Source of the DNA: an uncultured Candidatus Competibacteraceae bacterium
Lineage (GTDB): Bacteria > Pseudomonadota > Gammaproteobacteria > Competibacterales > Competibacteraceae
DNA: 6,174 bases
Assembly (NCBI GenBank): GCA_937960715.1
Contig: CALGOO010000147.1
Span: 1-6,174 of the forward strand
Direction: 5' to 3'
Position numbers and translations under genes: made by a program. Under the pieces are notes generated by a model that had not been told where the DNA came from, did no database searches, and saw only the letters and a list, made by a program, of their open reading frames with translations. Positions within the stretch are counted from its first letter, which is position 1. The number at the start of each line of letters is the position of its first letter. This document shows, one piece after another, positions 1 through 6,174 of this stretch.

Positions 1-3000
1 GGTCTGTATGCTGCCAGCCAATTTGCCAAAGGTATATCCGAGCCGCTGCCGGGCCAGTTGCCGGAACGCGGCGCGGTCGAGATCAAGAGCGTGGCCGAAG
101 ACGGCTGGCTGACGGCCAACAGCGCGCAAGTCAGCAAGTATTGGGAAAAATACCGGCTGGTGCTGGTGACGAATTACCGGGATTTCCTGCTGGTCGGCGA
201 GGACCGCACCGGCCGGCCGGCGGTGCTGGAGACGCTGCGGCTCGCCGATTCAGCGGAGGATTTCTGGGCCAGGCTGGCGCAACCGCGCGCGTTCGCCCAG
301 GCACGCGGCGAGCGTTTGGTGGAATATCTCAAGCGGGTGTTGCTGTGCGCCGCGCCGCTGAGTAATCCCCGCGACGTGGCCTGGTTTCTGGCCTCGTATG
401 CCCGCGACGCGCGGGCGCGGCTGGCGGAGAAGCCGGATTTGCCGGCGCTGGCGGCGCTGCGCGGGGCGCTGGAAAACGCGCTGGGCCTGCGGTTCGAGGC
501 CGAGGACGGCGAGCATTTCTTTCGCTCCACGCTGATTCAGACCTTGTTTTATGGCGTGTTCTCGGCCTGGGTGCTGTGGCACCGCGAGAACCCCGCACGG
601 CGCGACCGCTTCGACTGGAAGCTGGCGAGCTGGACGCTGCGGGTGCCGATGATCCGCGCCCTGTTCGAGCAGTTGTCGCAACCGTCGCGGTTGTTACCGC
701 TGGGCTTGGCCGAGGTGCTGGACTGGGTCAACGGAGTGTTGAACCGGGTGGATCGGGCGGCGTTCTTCGGCCAGTTCGCCGCCGCCGGCGCGGTGCAATA
801 TTTCTACGAACCGTTCCTGCAAGCCTTCGATCCCGAACTGCGCAAGCAACTGGGGGTGTGGTACACGCCGCCGGAAATCGTGCGCTACATGGTGGCGCGG
901 GTGGATGCGGCATTGCGCGAGGAACTCGATATCGCCGACGGACTGGCCGATCCGCAAGTGTTCATTCTCGATCCCTGTTGCGGCACCGGCGCGTATTTGA
1001 CCGAGGTGTTGCGCCACATCAAGGCGCACTTGGACGAGCAGGGTTTGGGCGGTTTGGCCGGCGCCAAGCTGAAACAGGCGGCGCTGGAGCGGGTGTTCGG
1101 CTTCGAGTTGCTGCCCGCGCCGTATGTGGTGGCGCACCTGCAATTGGGGCTGTTGCTGCATCAGTGGGGCGCGACGCTGCAACCGGACGTGGCCACCGGC
1201 CAGACGGAGCGGCTGGGCGTATACCTGACCAACGCCCTGACCGGCTGGCAACCGCCGGACGAGGACGGCAAGAAGCGCATGGCGCAACTGGCGCTCAATT
1301 TCCCGGAATTGATGGCCGAGAACAACGCGGCGCGGGCGGTGAAACAGGAACGGCGGATTCTGGTGATTCTGGGCAATCCGCCGTACAACGGTTTCGCGGG
1401 CGTGGCGGTGGACGAGGAACAGGAATTGACCCGCGCCTACCGCCAGACCCGCCGCGCACCGCCGCCGCAGGGTCAGGGTTTGAACGATCTGTACGTGCGG
1501 TTTTATCGGATGGCGGAGCGGCACATCGTCGAGCACAGCGGGCGCGGGGTGATTTGCTTCATCTCAAATTATTCGTGGCTGGACGGGCTGTCGTTCACCG
1601 GAATGCGGGAACAGTATTTGGAGAAGTTCGACCGAATTTGGATCGACTGCCTGAACGGCGACAAGTACAAAACCGGCAAACTCACGCCGGAAGGCTTGCC
1701 CGACCCCAGCGTGTTTTCCACCGATTTCAACTCGGAGGGAATTCAAGTTGGAACCGTGATTGCGTTGCTGGTGAGAAAAACCCAGCACGACGATCCCCTC
1801 ATCCAGTTTCGCCATTGGTGGGGAAAACTCAAACGCGAGGAATTGCTGAAAAGCCTCGATCAAGCGCCAGCGCCACCTTATCAATCGCTGCAACCGCCGC
1901 TGGAATTGGGCTTGCCGTTCATGCCGATGCAAGTCCAAGCCCACTATCTCGCTTGGCCGCTCTTGCCGGAATTGCTTCCCGCCTCCTTCCCCGGCGTGAA
2001 AACCAGCCGCGACGATGCCTTGGTGGACATCGACCGGGCAGCGCTGGAACAGCGGATGCGCCGGTATTTTGACCCGAACGTCAGTGATGAGGAAGTTCGC
2101 CGAATTGCGCCGAGTTTGATGAAAACCACTGCACGGTTCGATCCCAAGCAAACACGCGCAATCCTGCAAAAGCGTGGCTTCCGATCCGAAAATATCATCC
2201 GATACGCTTATCGGCCTTTCGATGTTCGTTGGCTTTATTGGGAACCGGAAACCAAGTTACTTGACGAAAAACGCAGCGAATATTTCCCTCATTTATTCCC
2301 ACAAAATATTTGGCTTGAAGCTCGCCAGCGGCAACCGATGGATCAATTTGATCGTGGTTTTGTAACACGCGCCTTGGGCGATAACTTCGGAAATGGTTTA
2401 TCGAGCTTCTTCCCGCTTTATCTGAAAAATCAAATCAAACCGCAGAACTCGCTACTCGACGAGCCGGCGGCATTAACCGAATATCAACCCAACCTCAGCA
2501 ACGCCGCAACCGAATATCTCGCCCGCATCGACGCCGACGCGCCGACACTATTCCATCACATCGTTGCCATCCTGCACGCCCCCGCTTATCGCATCGACAA
2601 CGCCGGGGCGCTGAAACAGGACTGGCCGCGTATTCCATTGCCCGCGACGCGGGAACGGCTGCTCGCCTCCGCCGAACTGGGCCGGCAGATTGCCGCTCTG
2701 CTCGACACCGAAACCCCGCTGCCCGGTGTCACCCAAGGCAAACCGCGCCCGGAACTGGCCAACATCGCCCTGCTGACGGTGGTGGACTCCGCTCCGCTCA
2801 CGCCGGAACACCTCAAACTCACCGCTGGTTGGGGCCACGCCGGCAAAGGCGGCGTCACCATGCCCGGCAAGGGCCACACGGAAAGCACCTACTCCCCTCT
2901 CCCAGCGGGAGAGGGGCCGGGGGTGAGGGCCGAGGCTTTGGGCGATGAAACGCTGGACGTGTATCTCAACGCCGATTGCCGCTGGAAAAACGTCCCGCGC

Positions 3001-3210
3001 CCGGTGTGGGAATACACCCTCGGCGGCTATCAAGTTCTGAAAAAATGGCTGTCGTATCGGGAATACGAACTGCTGGACCGGCCGCTCTCCGCCGAAGAAG
3101 CCCTCGAATTCACCCGGATGGCCCGCCGAATCGCCGCGCTGGTGCTCTTGCGTCCGGTGCTGGATGAGAATTACCGGGTCTGCGTGGAACACTGCATCAA
3201 GTGGCCATAA
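1..3210 (+). CDS. Type ISP/IIG-like single-chain restriction-modification enzyme (N6-adenine methyltransferase with nuclease), N-terminus cut by window edge
   Basis: The reading frame is open from base 1, so the gene starts upstream; the TTG at 58 is not a credible start. The 1069 residues present are numbered from base 1. Residues 27-29 (EIK) followed by QVSKY at 43-47 fit the ExK and QxxxY elements of an Mrr-like PD-(D/E)xK nuclease; the first catalytic Asp would lie just upstream. A mostly helical linker follows (about 80-280). Then come a YTPPEIV motif (288-294), the SAM-binding motif DPCCGTG (324-330) and the catalytic NPPY (459-462), in the X-I-IV order of gamma-class N6-adenine methyltransferases. 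The C-terminal part resembles the type ISP specificity domain, with YRPFDVRWLY at 737-746 and a conserved WEYTLGGYQVLKKWLSYRE at 1003-1021. No SF2 helicase motifs were seen, unlike LlaGI-type enzymes, so the architecture is closer to type IIG. It should cut unmodified foreign DNA and methylate adenine in host sites. Oddities are an in-frame repeat at 965-977 and a composition shift in the recognition region. Family is confident; subtype and target sequence are not. Confidence 0.9.
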   Translation, partial: GLYAASQFAKGISEPLPGQLPERGAVEIKSVAEDGWLTANSAQVSKYWEKYRLVLVTNYRDFLLVGEDRTGRPAVLETLRLADSAEDFWARLAQPRAFAQARGERLVEYLKRVLLCAAPLSNPRDVAWFLASYARDARARLAEKPDLPALAALRGALENALGLRFEAEDGEHFFRSTLIQTLFYGVFSAWVLWHRENPARRDRFDWKLASWTLRVPMIRALFEQLSQPSRLLPLGLAEVLDWVNGVLNRVDRAAFFGQFAAAGAVQYFYEPFLQAFDPELRKQLGVWYTPPEIVRYMVARVDAALREELDIADGLADPQVFILDPCCGTGAYLTEVLRHIKAHLDEQGLGGLAGAKLKQAALERVFGFELLPAPYVVAHLQLGLLLHQWGATLQPDVATGQTERLGVYLTNALTGWQPPDEDGKKRMAQLALNFPELMAENNAARAVKQERRILVILGNPPYNGFAGVAVDEEQELTRAYRQTRRAPPPQGQGLNDLYVRFYRMAERHIVEHSGRGVICFISNYSWLDGLSFTGMREQYLEKFDRIWIDCLNGDKYKTGKLTPEGLPDPSVFSTDFNSEGIQVGTVIALLVRKTQHDDPLIQFRHWWGKLKREELLKSLDQAPAPPYQSLQPPLELGLPFMPMQVQAHYLAWPLLPELLPASFPGVKTSRDDALVDIDRAALEQRMRRYFDPNVSDEEVRRIAPSLMKTTARFDPKQTRAILQKRGFRSENIIRYAYRPFDVRWLYWEPETKLLDEKRSEYFPHLFPQNIWLEARQRQPMDQFDRGFVTRALGDNFGNGLSSFFPLYLKNQIKPQNSLLDEPAALTEYQPNLSNAATEYLARIDADAPTLFHHIVAILHAPAYRIDNAGALKQDWPRIPLPATRERLLASAELGRQIAALLDTETPLPGVTQGKPRPELANIALLTVVDSAPLTPEHLKLTAGWGHAGKGGVTMPGKGHTESTYSPLPAGEGPGVRAEALGDETLDVYLNADCRWKNVPRPVWEYTLGGYQVLKKWLSYREYELLDRPLSAEEALEFTRMARRIAALVLLRPVLDENYRVCVEHCIKWP
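2894..2929. repeat. REP-like palindromic repeat inside the restriction-modification gene
   Basis: CCCCTCTCCC (2894-2903) and GGGAGAGGGG (2907-2916) form a perfect 10-bp inverted repeat with a 3-base loop. A GGGTGAGGG segment (2921-2929) follows, as in the familiar dispersed repeat that reads CCCTCACCCCCGGCCCCTCT on the minus strand. Such elements are common between genes in many proteobacterial genomes. Here the element is translated in frame as SPLPAGEGPGVRA and lies just before the conserved DVYLN segment. The palindrome is directly visible; its identity as a dispersed family rests on recall and cannot be tested from one copy. Confidence 0.75.
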
Positions 3211-3223
3211 AACCCACTTGATG
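3195..3223. other. Perfect 10-bp hairpin between convergent genes, possible bidirectional terminator
   Basis: CATCAAGTGG (3195-3204) pairs exactly with CCACTTGATG (3214-3223) around a 9-base loop. The stop codon of the restriction-modification gene (3208-3210) lies in the loop, and the convergent small gene ends at 3230. The position suits transcription termination or protection of 3' ends from both sides. No T-run follows the stem on either strand and the stem is only half GC, so it is not a canonical intrinsic terminator. Confidence 0.45.
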
Positions 3224-3229
3224 AGTCCC

Positions 3230-3520
3230 CTATTGCAAGGCGTCTGGAGCGGGAAAATCGCCGTGAGCGGTCGTTGTCCCGTCTCCCTCCTTGCGCCGAC
3301 AATGCACCAGTCCAAGGGCGTTCTGGATATGGCGGGAAGCGGCGAGTCGTTGCTCCTCGGGTTGGGCCGCCAGGGCGGCCGACGCCAACACCGCCGCGAC
3401 GCTCACCAGAAACGAAGGTGGATCCAGCTCGGCGTCGCGCGCATAGGCCAAAATGTGGGCGCTGGCTTCCTTGGCGCAAGCAGCCACCAGAGTGCTGACA
3501 CGTTTCTCATCGGGGGTCAT
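3230..3520 (-). CDS. Small helical protein of unknown function, 96 residues
   Basis: I do not recognise this family. The frame starts with ATG at 3520-3518, preceded by AGGAG with a 6-base spacer, and ends with TAG at 3232-3230. The predicted protein is Ala/Leu-rich and probably mostly helical over residues 5-72. It has a polar N-terminal helix (about 4-30), an LDPP break (32-35), a more hydrophobic Ala/Val/Leu helix (37-52) and an amphipathic helix after QPEEQ (53-72). The last 20 or so residues (RRKEGDGTTTAHGDFP onward) look disordered. Two Cys (15, 74) are not arranged as a metal site. There is no signal peptide; the 37-52 stretch is short for a membrane span. It converges on the restriction-modification gene with 19 bases between stops and lies downstream of the transporter ATPase across a 143-bp gap. 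Plus-strand frames covering the same bases lack comparable start signals. No function is claimed. Confidence 0.68.
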   Translation of the reverse strand: MTPDEKRVSTLVAACAKEASAHILAYARDAELDPPSFLVSVAAVLASAALAAQPEEQRLAASRHIQNALGLVHCRRKEGDGTTTAHGDFPAPDALQ

Positions 3521-3526
3521 CGGTCA

Positions 3527-3531
3527 CTCCT
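3527..3531 (-). promoter_or_regulatory. Ribosome binding site of the 96-residue gene
   Basis: AGGAG on the minus strand (CTCCT on the plus strand) lies 6 bases before the ATG at 3518-3520. It is the best Shine-Dalgarno match noticed in the window. It fixes the start of the small gene and is the main reason to treat that gene as real. Confidence 0.7.
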
Positions 3532-3547
3532 GGTCAATAATTCAGGG

Positions 3548-3586
3548 GTTATAAAAAATAAACCAAGTCATCGGCCTATAAGTCAA
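3548..3586 (-). promoter_or_regulatory. Possible sigma-70 promoter for the 96-residue gene
   Basis: This lies in the AT-rich spacer between the transporter ATPase and the small gene. On the minus strand TTGACT (3586-3581) is a 5/6 match to the -35 consensus. At 17 bases downstream is GTTTAT (3563-3558), a poor -10. A better -10, TATAAC (3553-3548, 5/6), is present but its spacing from TTGACT is 27 bases, too long. The spacer thus has promoter-like pieces but no single well-spaced pair. The rest of the spacer holds a weak 6-bp inverted repeat (3595-3600 with 3610-3615) and a T6 run on the minus strand just after the ATPase stop (3660-3655) without a stem in front of it. Confidence 0.25.
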
Positions 3587-3663
3587 CCACCCAAGCCGTC
3601 CATGAAGTCGACGGCGTTCGTGGCGAAGCAACTCGAATGGACTTGTGGTTCCTGAAAAAATCC

Positions 3664-4740
3664 TCAATCGTTCCGGCCCGCCGCGCCAGCGCCACTCCCA
3701 CGCCGGAACATCACCCGATGGTCGATATCCAGCCGGATACCGATCCGTTGCCCCAAGGCATGGTTGTGATGACTGGAGGCCAGGCACAGCAGCCGCGCAC
3801 CGCTGGGTAGCTTGAGGGTATACAAAAACTCCGCGCCCCGAAACGCCCGCTCCGCCACCTCCGCGCTCAACGGGCTGGCGTCGTCGTGAATCACGTCGTC
3901 TGGCCGCACCAACACCTCCACCTCATCGCCCGGCGCGTAACCGTCCGGCAGCGCGCCGTCCACCTCGCCCAACTCCGTCAACACCCGACCGTCCTCCCCG
4001 ACCCGGCCCGGCAGCAACACGCCCTGGCCGATGAAATCGGCGACGAAACGGTCGACCGGGCGATGATAGAGATTGTAGGCGCTGTCCCACTGCAACAACC
4101 GACCCTTGCGCAACACGCCGATTTCGTCGGCGAAAGCGAACGCCTCGAACTGATCGTGGCTGACCAGCAGACCACCGATGCCCTCTCGCAGCAGGATGGC
4201 GCGGATCTCGCGCGCCAGCCCCTCGCGCAGAGCCACGTCCAGGCTGGAAAACGGTTCGTCCAGCAGCAACAACCCCGGTCTCGGCGCCAGCGCCCGGGCC
4301 AGCGCCACCCGCTGCTGCTGGCCGCCGGAGATCTGGTGCGGATAACGCCTGGCGTACTCGTCCAGCCCCACCAGCCGCAGCAGATCATGGACCCGCGCCC
4401 GCCGTTCCGCCGTTGTCCAGCCACGCAGCCCGAAGCCGACATTGTCGGCGACGGTCAGATGGGGAAACAGCGCCAGGTCCTGAAACATCATGCCGATCCG
4501 TCGCTGTTCCGGCGGCAGGGTCCAGCCGGGCCGACTGAGTTCGACACCCCGCAGCCGGATGGAACCCCGTTGCAGCGGTTCGAAGCCGGCGATGGCGCGC
4601 AGCAACGTGGTCTTGCCGCAACCGCTGGGACCGAGCAGACAACCGATGCCGGCGCAGTCCATCCGCAGCGCTACATTCTCGATCACCCGCCGGGGTGGAT
4701 AGGCGATATCGATGTCGGTCAAATCAAGGAACGGCGTCAT
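3664..4740 (-). CDS. fbpC: Iron(III)-type ABC importer ATP-binding protein (FbpC/FutC-like)
   Basis: This 358-residue protein is the usual length for the FbpC/AfuC family. It is the cytoplasmic ATPase that drives the permease encoded just upstream. The full motif set is present: Walker A GPSGCGKTT (37-45), Q-loop Q87 in MMFQD, signature ISGGQQQR (137-144), Walker B LLLLDEP (157-163), D-loop SSLD (165-168) and switch His195. After the nucleotide-binding domain a C-terminal TOBE-type domain (about 275-350) contains VLVRPDDV, as in ferric and other anion/metal importers. The ATG at 4740 was chosen because the family N-terminus begins there; the frame stays open further upstream, but that segment overlaps the permease and reads as non-homologous sequence. 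The start overlaps the permease end by 17 bases and has only a weak ribosome site, which suggests translational coupling. Iron as substrate is inferred from the permease type; other FbpC-like or CUT1/MOI-type substrates (for example thiamine, phosphonate or spermidine) are less likely. Confidence 0.9.
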   Translation of the reverse strand: MTPFLDLTDIDIAYPPRRVIENVALRMDCAGIGCLLGPSGCGKTTLLRAIAGFEPLQRGSIRLRGVELSRPGWTLPPEQRRIGMMFQDLALFPHLTVADNVGFGLRGWTTAERRARVHDLLRLVGLDEYARRYPHQISGGQQQRVALARALAPRPGLLLLDEPFSSLDVALREGLAREIRAILLREGIGGLLVSHDQFEAFAFADEIGVLRKGRLLQWDSAYNLYHRPVDRFVADFIGQGVLLPGRVGEDGRVLTELGEVDGALPDGYAPGDEVEVLVRPDDVIHDDASPLSAEVAERAFRGAEFLYTLKLPSGARLLCLASSHHNHALGQRIGIRLDIDHRVMFRRGSGAGAAGRND

Positions 4741-6174
4741 ATCCGGGTCTCGAACGGCCGATGGCGCGGCTGAGCAGAACGACCGGTCCGATGCCGGCCA
4801 GCACGATGGCCAGCGCGAAGCTGGCCGAATCCGCCAGTCGCTCGTCCGAGGCCAGTTCGTAGGCACGCACCGCCAGGGTGTTGAAATTGAACGGACGCAG
4901 AATCAGGGTCGCCGGCAATTCCTTCAGCACGTCCACGAACACCAGCAGGACGGCGGTCAACAGGCTGCCGCGCAGCATCGGAACATGGACTCGCCATAAT
5001 ACCGCTCGCGGCCCCGCCCCCAGCGAACGGGCCGCATCGTCCATGCTCGGCCGGACGCGGGCCAGGCCGGCCTCGACGCCGTGCAGCGCCACCGGCAGAA
5101 ACCGCGCGCAGTAAGCGAACAGCAAAGCGGTCAGCGTGCCGCTCAGCAGCAAGCCGGTGGAAACGCCGAACCACTGTCGCGCCCAGCCGTCCAGGCCGCG
5201 ATCGACCGCGGCGAACGGTAGCATCACGCCGATGGCGATCACCGTTCCGGGCACGGCGTAACCGAGCCCCGCGCCCCACACGGCCAGCCGCGTCAATGGC
5301 CAGGGCCGCAAGCGTCGACCATAACCCAGCACCAGGGCCAGCAACAGGATCAACAGCGCCGCGCCCAGCGCCAGCAGTAAACTGTTCGCCAACAGTTGTA
5401 GAAACCGCCCGTCCAGCACTTGCGGCGCGGTCCGCGCCGCCCAGACGGCCAACTGTCCCGCCGGAATCAGAAAACCGAACGACAACGGCATGAGGCAGGC
5501 CGCAGCCGCTAACCATCGCTTTTTGCCCCGGAGCGCAACCCGCGCCGGACGATGCCGCCGGTTGCCGGCGGGATGGAACCGCGCCCGCCGCCGCGACAGT
5601 CGTTCGAACACCAGCAGCGCGAACACGAACAGCAGCAGCAGAGCGGCCAACTGGGCGGCGGCGGCGCTGTCGCCCATGCCGTGCCAGACCCGAAAGATGC
5701 CGGTGGTGAAGGCGCCGACGCCGAAATACTGCACCGTGCCATAATCCGCCAGGGCCTCCATCTGCGCCAGCGACACCCCGGCGATCAGCGCCGGTCGGGC
5801 CATCGGTAAGGCGACCGCGAAGAACCGCCGCCACGGTCCCGCGCCCAGACTACGGCTCACCTCCAGCACGGCGACCGACTGATCGAGAAATGCTGCCCGC
5901 GCCAACAGGTAAACGTAGGGGTAAAGGACCAGCGCCAGCATCGCCACCGCCCCCGGCAGCGAGCGGATTTCGGGAAACCAGTAATCCCGGCGGGTCCAAT
6001 GGAACCACTCGCGCAGCGCGGTTTGTAGCGGACCGGCGAAATCCAGCAGGCCGGTATAGGTGTAGGCGATGATATAGGCGGGAATCGCCATCGGCAGCAG
6101 CAGCGCCCACTCGAACCACCTTCGGCCGGGAAACTCGTGGATGCTGGTCAGCCAAGCGGCGGGCACGCCAATCA
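4724..6174 (-). CDS. fbpB: Iron(III)-type ABC importer permease (FbpB/FutB-like), N-terminus cut by window edge
   Basis: The frame is open to base 6174, so the start lies beyond the right edge; the GTG at 6166 is probably internal. About 483 residues are present, against roughly 500-560 for the family. Counting from the codon at 6166, two homologous permease halves are visible, each with an EAA loop that docks the ATPase: SRSLGAGPWRRFFAVALP (104-121) and ARSLGAGPRAVLWRVHVP (379-396). Hydrophobic spans lie near 18-38, 72-92, 124-140, 170-188, 219-243, 258-282, 295-318, 336-358, 400-416 and 447-467. A very basic cytoplasmic linker (190-217) joins the halves. The C-terminal segment with KELPATLILRPFNFNTLAVR (415-434) and YELASDERLADS closely matches iron(III) permeases. 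It should form the inner-membrane channel that takes substrate from a periplasmic binding protein, which is not in this window. The gene stops at 4724, inside the start of the ATPase gene. Any Fur-type operator would be upstream and cannot be seen. Confidence 0.9.
   Translation of the reverse strand, partial: IGVPAAWLTSIHEFPGRRWFEWALLLPMAIPAYIIAYTYTGLLDFAGPLQTALREWFHWTRRDYWFPEIRSLPGAVAMLALVLYPYVYLLARAAFLDQSVAVLEVSRSLGAGPWRRFFAVALPMARPALIAGVSLAQMEALADYGTVQYFGVGAFTTGIFRVWHGMGDSAAAAQLAALLLLFVFALLVFERLSRRRARFHPAGNRRHRPARVALRGKKRWLAAAACLMPLSFGFLIPAGQLAVWAARTAPQVLDGRFLQLLANSLLLALGAALLILLLALVLGYGRRLRPWPLTRLAVWGAGLGYAVPGTVIAIGVMLPFAAVDRGLDGWARQWFGVSTGLLLSGTLTALLFAYCARFLPVALHGVEAGLARVRPSMDDAARSLGAGPRAVLWRVHVPMLRGSLLTAVLLVFVDVLKELPATLILRPFNFNTLAVRAYELASDERLADSASFALAIVLAGIGPVVLLSRAIGRSRPGYDAVP

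Noticed and set aside
576..2072. Plus-strand open frame of 498 codons in another frame of the large gene
   Set aside because: Its product is an Arg/Gly/Ala-rich low-complexity string typical of an out-of-frame reading of GC-rich coding DNA; the real frame carries methyltransferase motifs.
3365..3380. GGCCGCC/GGCGGCC inverted repeat
   Set aside because: It has a 2-base loop, lies inside the small gene in an Ala-rich stretch, and is expected by chance at this GC content.
3565..3609. Three copies of AAGTC (3565-3569, 3580-3584, 3605-3609) upstream of the small gene, considered as an operator
   Set aside because: The unit is only 5 bases and spacings of 15 and 25 are irregular; chance is enough to explain it.
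3164..3655. Plus-strand open frame of 163 codons after the restriction-modification gene
   Set aside because: It overlaps the end of the large gene and lies antisense to the small gene, has no ribosome binding site, and its protein is Gly/Ser/Arg-rich without domain-like pattern.
3655..3696. Intrinsic terminator after the ATPase gene
   Set aside because: A T6 run is present on the minus strand but no GC-rich stem-loop could be formed directly in front of it.
3886..4773. Plus-strand open frame of 295 codons antisense to the ATPase gene
   Set aside because: The minus strand encodes a complete ABC ATPase with every motif; the long antisense frame is a by-product of high GC.
4741..4866. Extended N-terminus for the ATPase starting at 4866
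   Set aside because: These codons overlap the permease C-terminus and encode an Arg/Ser/Pro/Trp-rich stretch unlike the family; the ATG at 4740 gives the standard N-terminus.
5625..5645. Short CAG-rich run resembling a microsatellite
   Set aside because: It encodes part of a Leu-rich membrane span in the permease and is too short to be a repeat tract.

Overview
The window looks like a piece of a GC-rich proteobacterial chromosome. A gammaproteobacterium is the best guess, from the codon use, an FbpB/FbpC-type iron transporter and a palindromic repeat of a type scattered through many such genomes. This taxonomic call is inference; no rRNA or other marker is present.

Layout. (1) Positions 1-3210 on the plus strand hold one very large gene that runs in from beyond the left edge. 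It encodes a single-chain restriction-modification enzyme (type ISP/IIG-like): the end of a PD-(D/E)xK nuclease, a helical linker, a gamma-class N6-adenine methyltransferase (DPCCGTG and NPPY motifs) and a C-terminal target-recognition region. A palindromic repeat lies in frame inside its last part. (2) A perfect 10-bp hairpin at 3195-3223 covers the stop codon of this gene, in the narrow gap before a convergent gene. (3) A small 96-residue gene of unknown function lies at 3230-3520 on the minus strand, with a clear ribosome binding site. (4) A relatively AT-rich 143-bp spacer (3521-3663) probably carries its promoter. (5) Positions 3664-6174 on the minus strand hold two overlapping genes of an iron(III)-type ABC importer: a permease running in from the right edge, then its ATPase.

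How they work together. The restriction-modification enzyme should act alone in host defence, because cleavage, methylation and target recognition are all in one polypeptide. The permease and ATPase form the membrane part of an importer whose periplasmic binding protein is not in the window and is probably encoded beyond the right edge. The small gene is read in the same direction as the transporter but is separated from it by the spacer, so it may be its own unit. No RNA genes, CRISPR arrays, transposases or attachment sites were seen. The most unusual points are the in-frame repeat and the shift in base composition inside the restriction-modification gene. Nothing here clearly amounts to an undescribed system.
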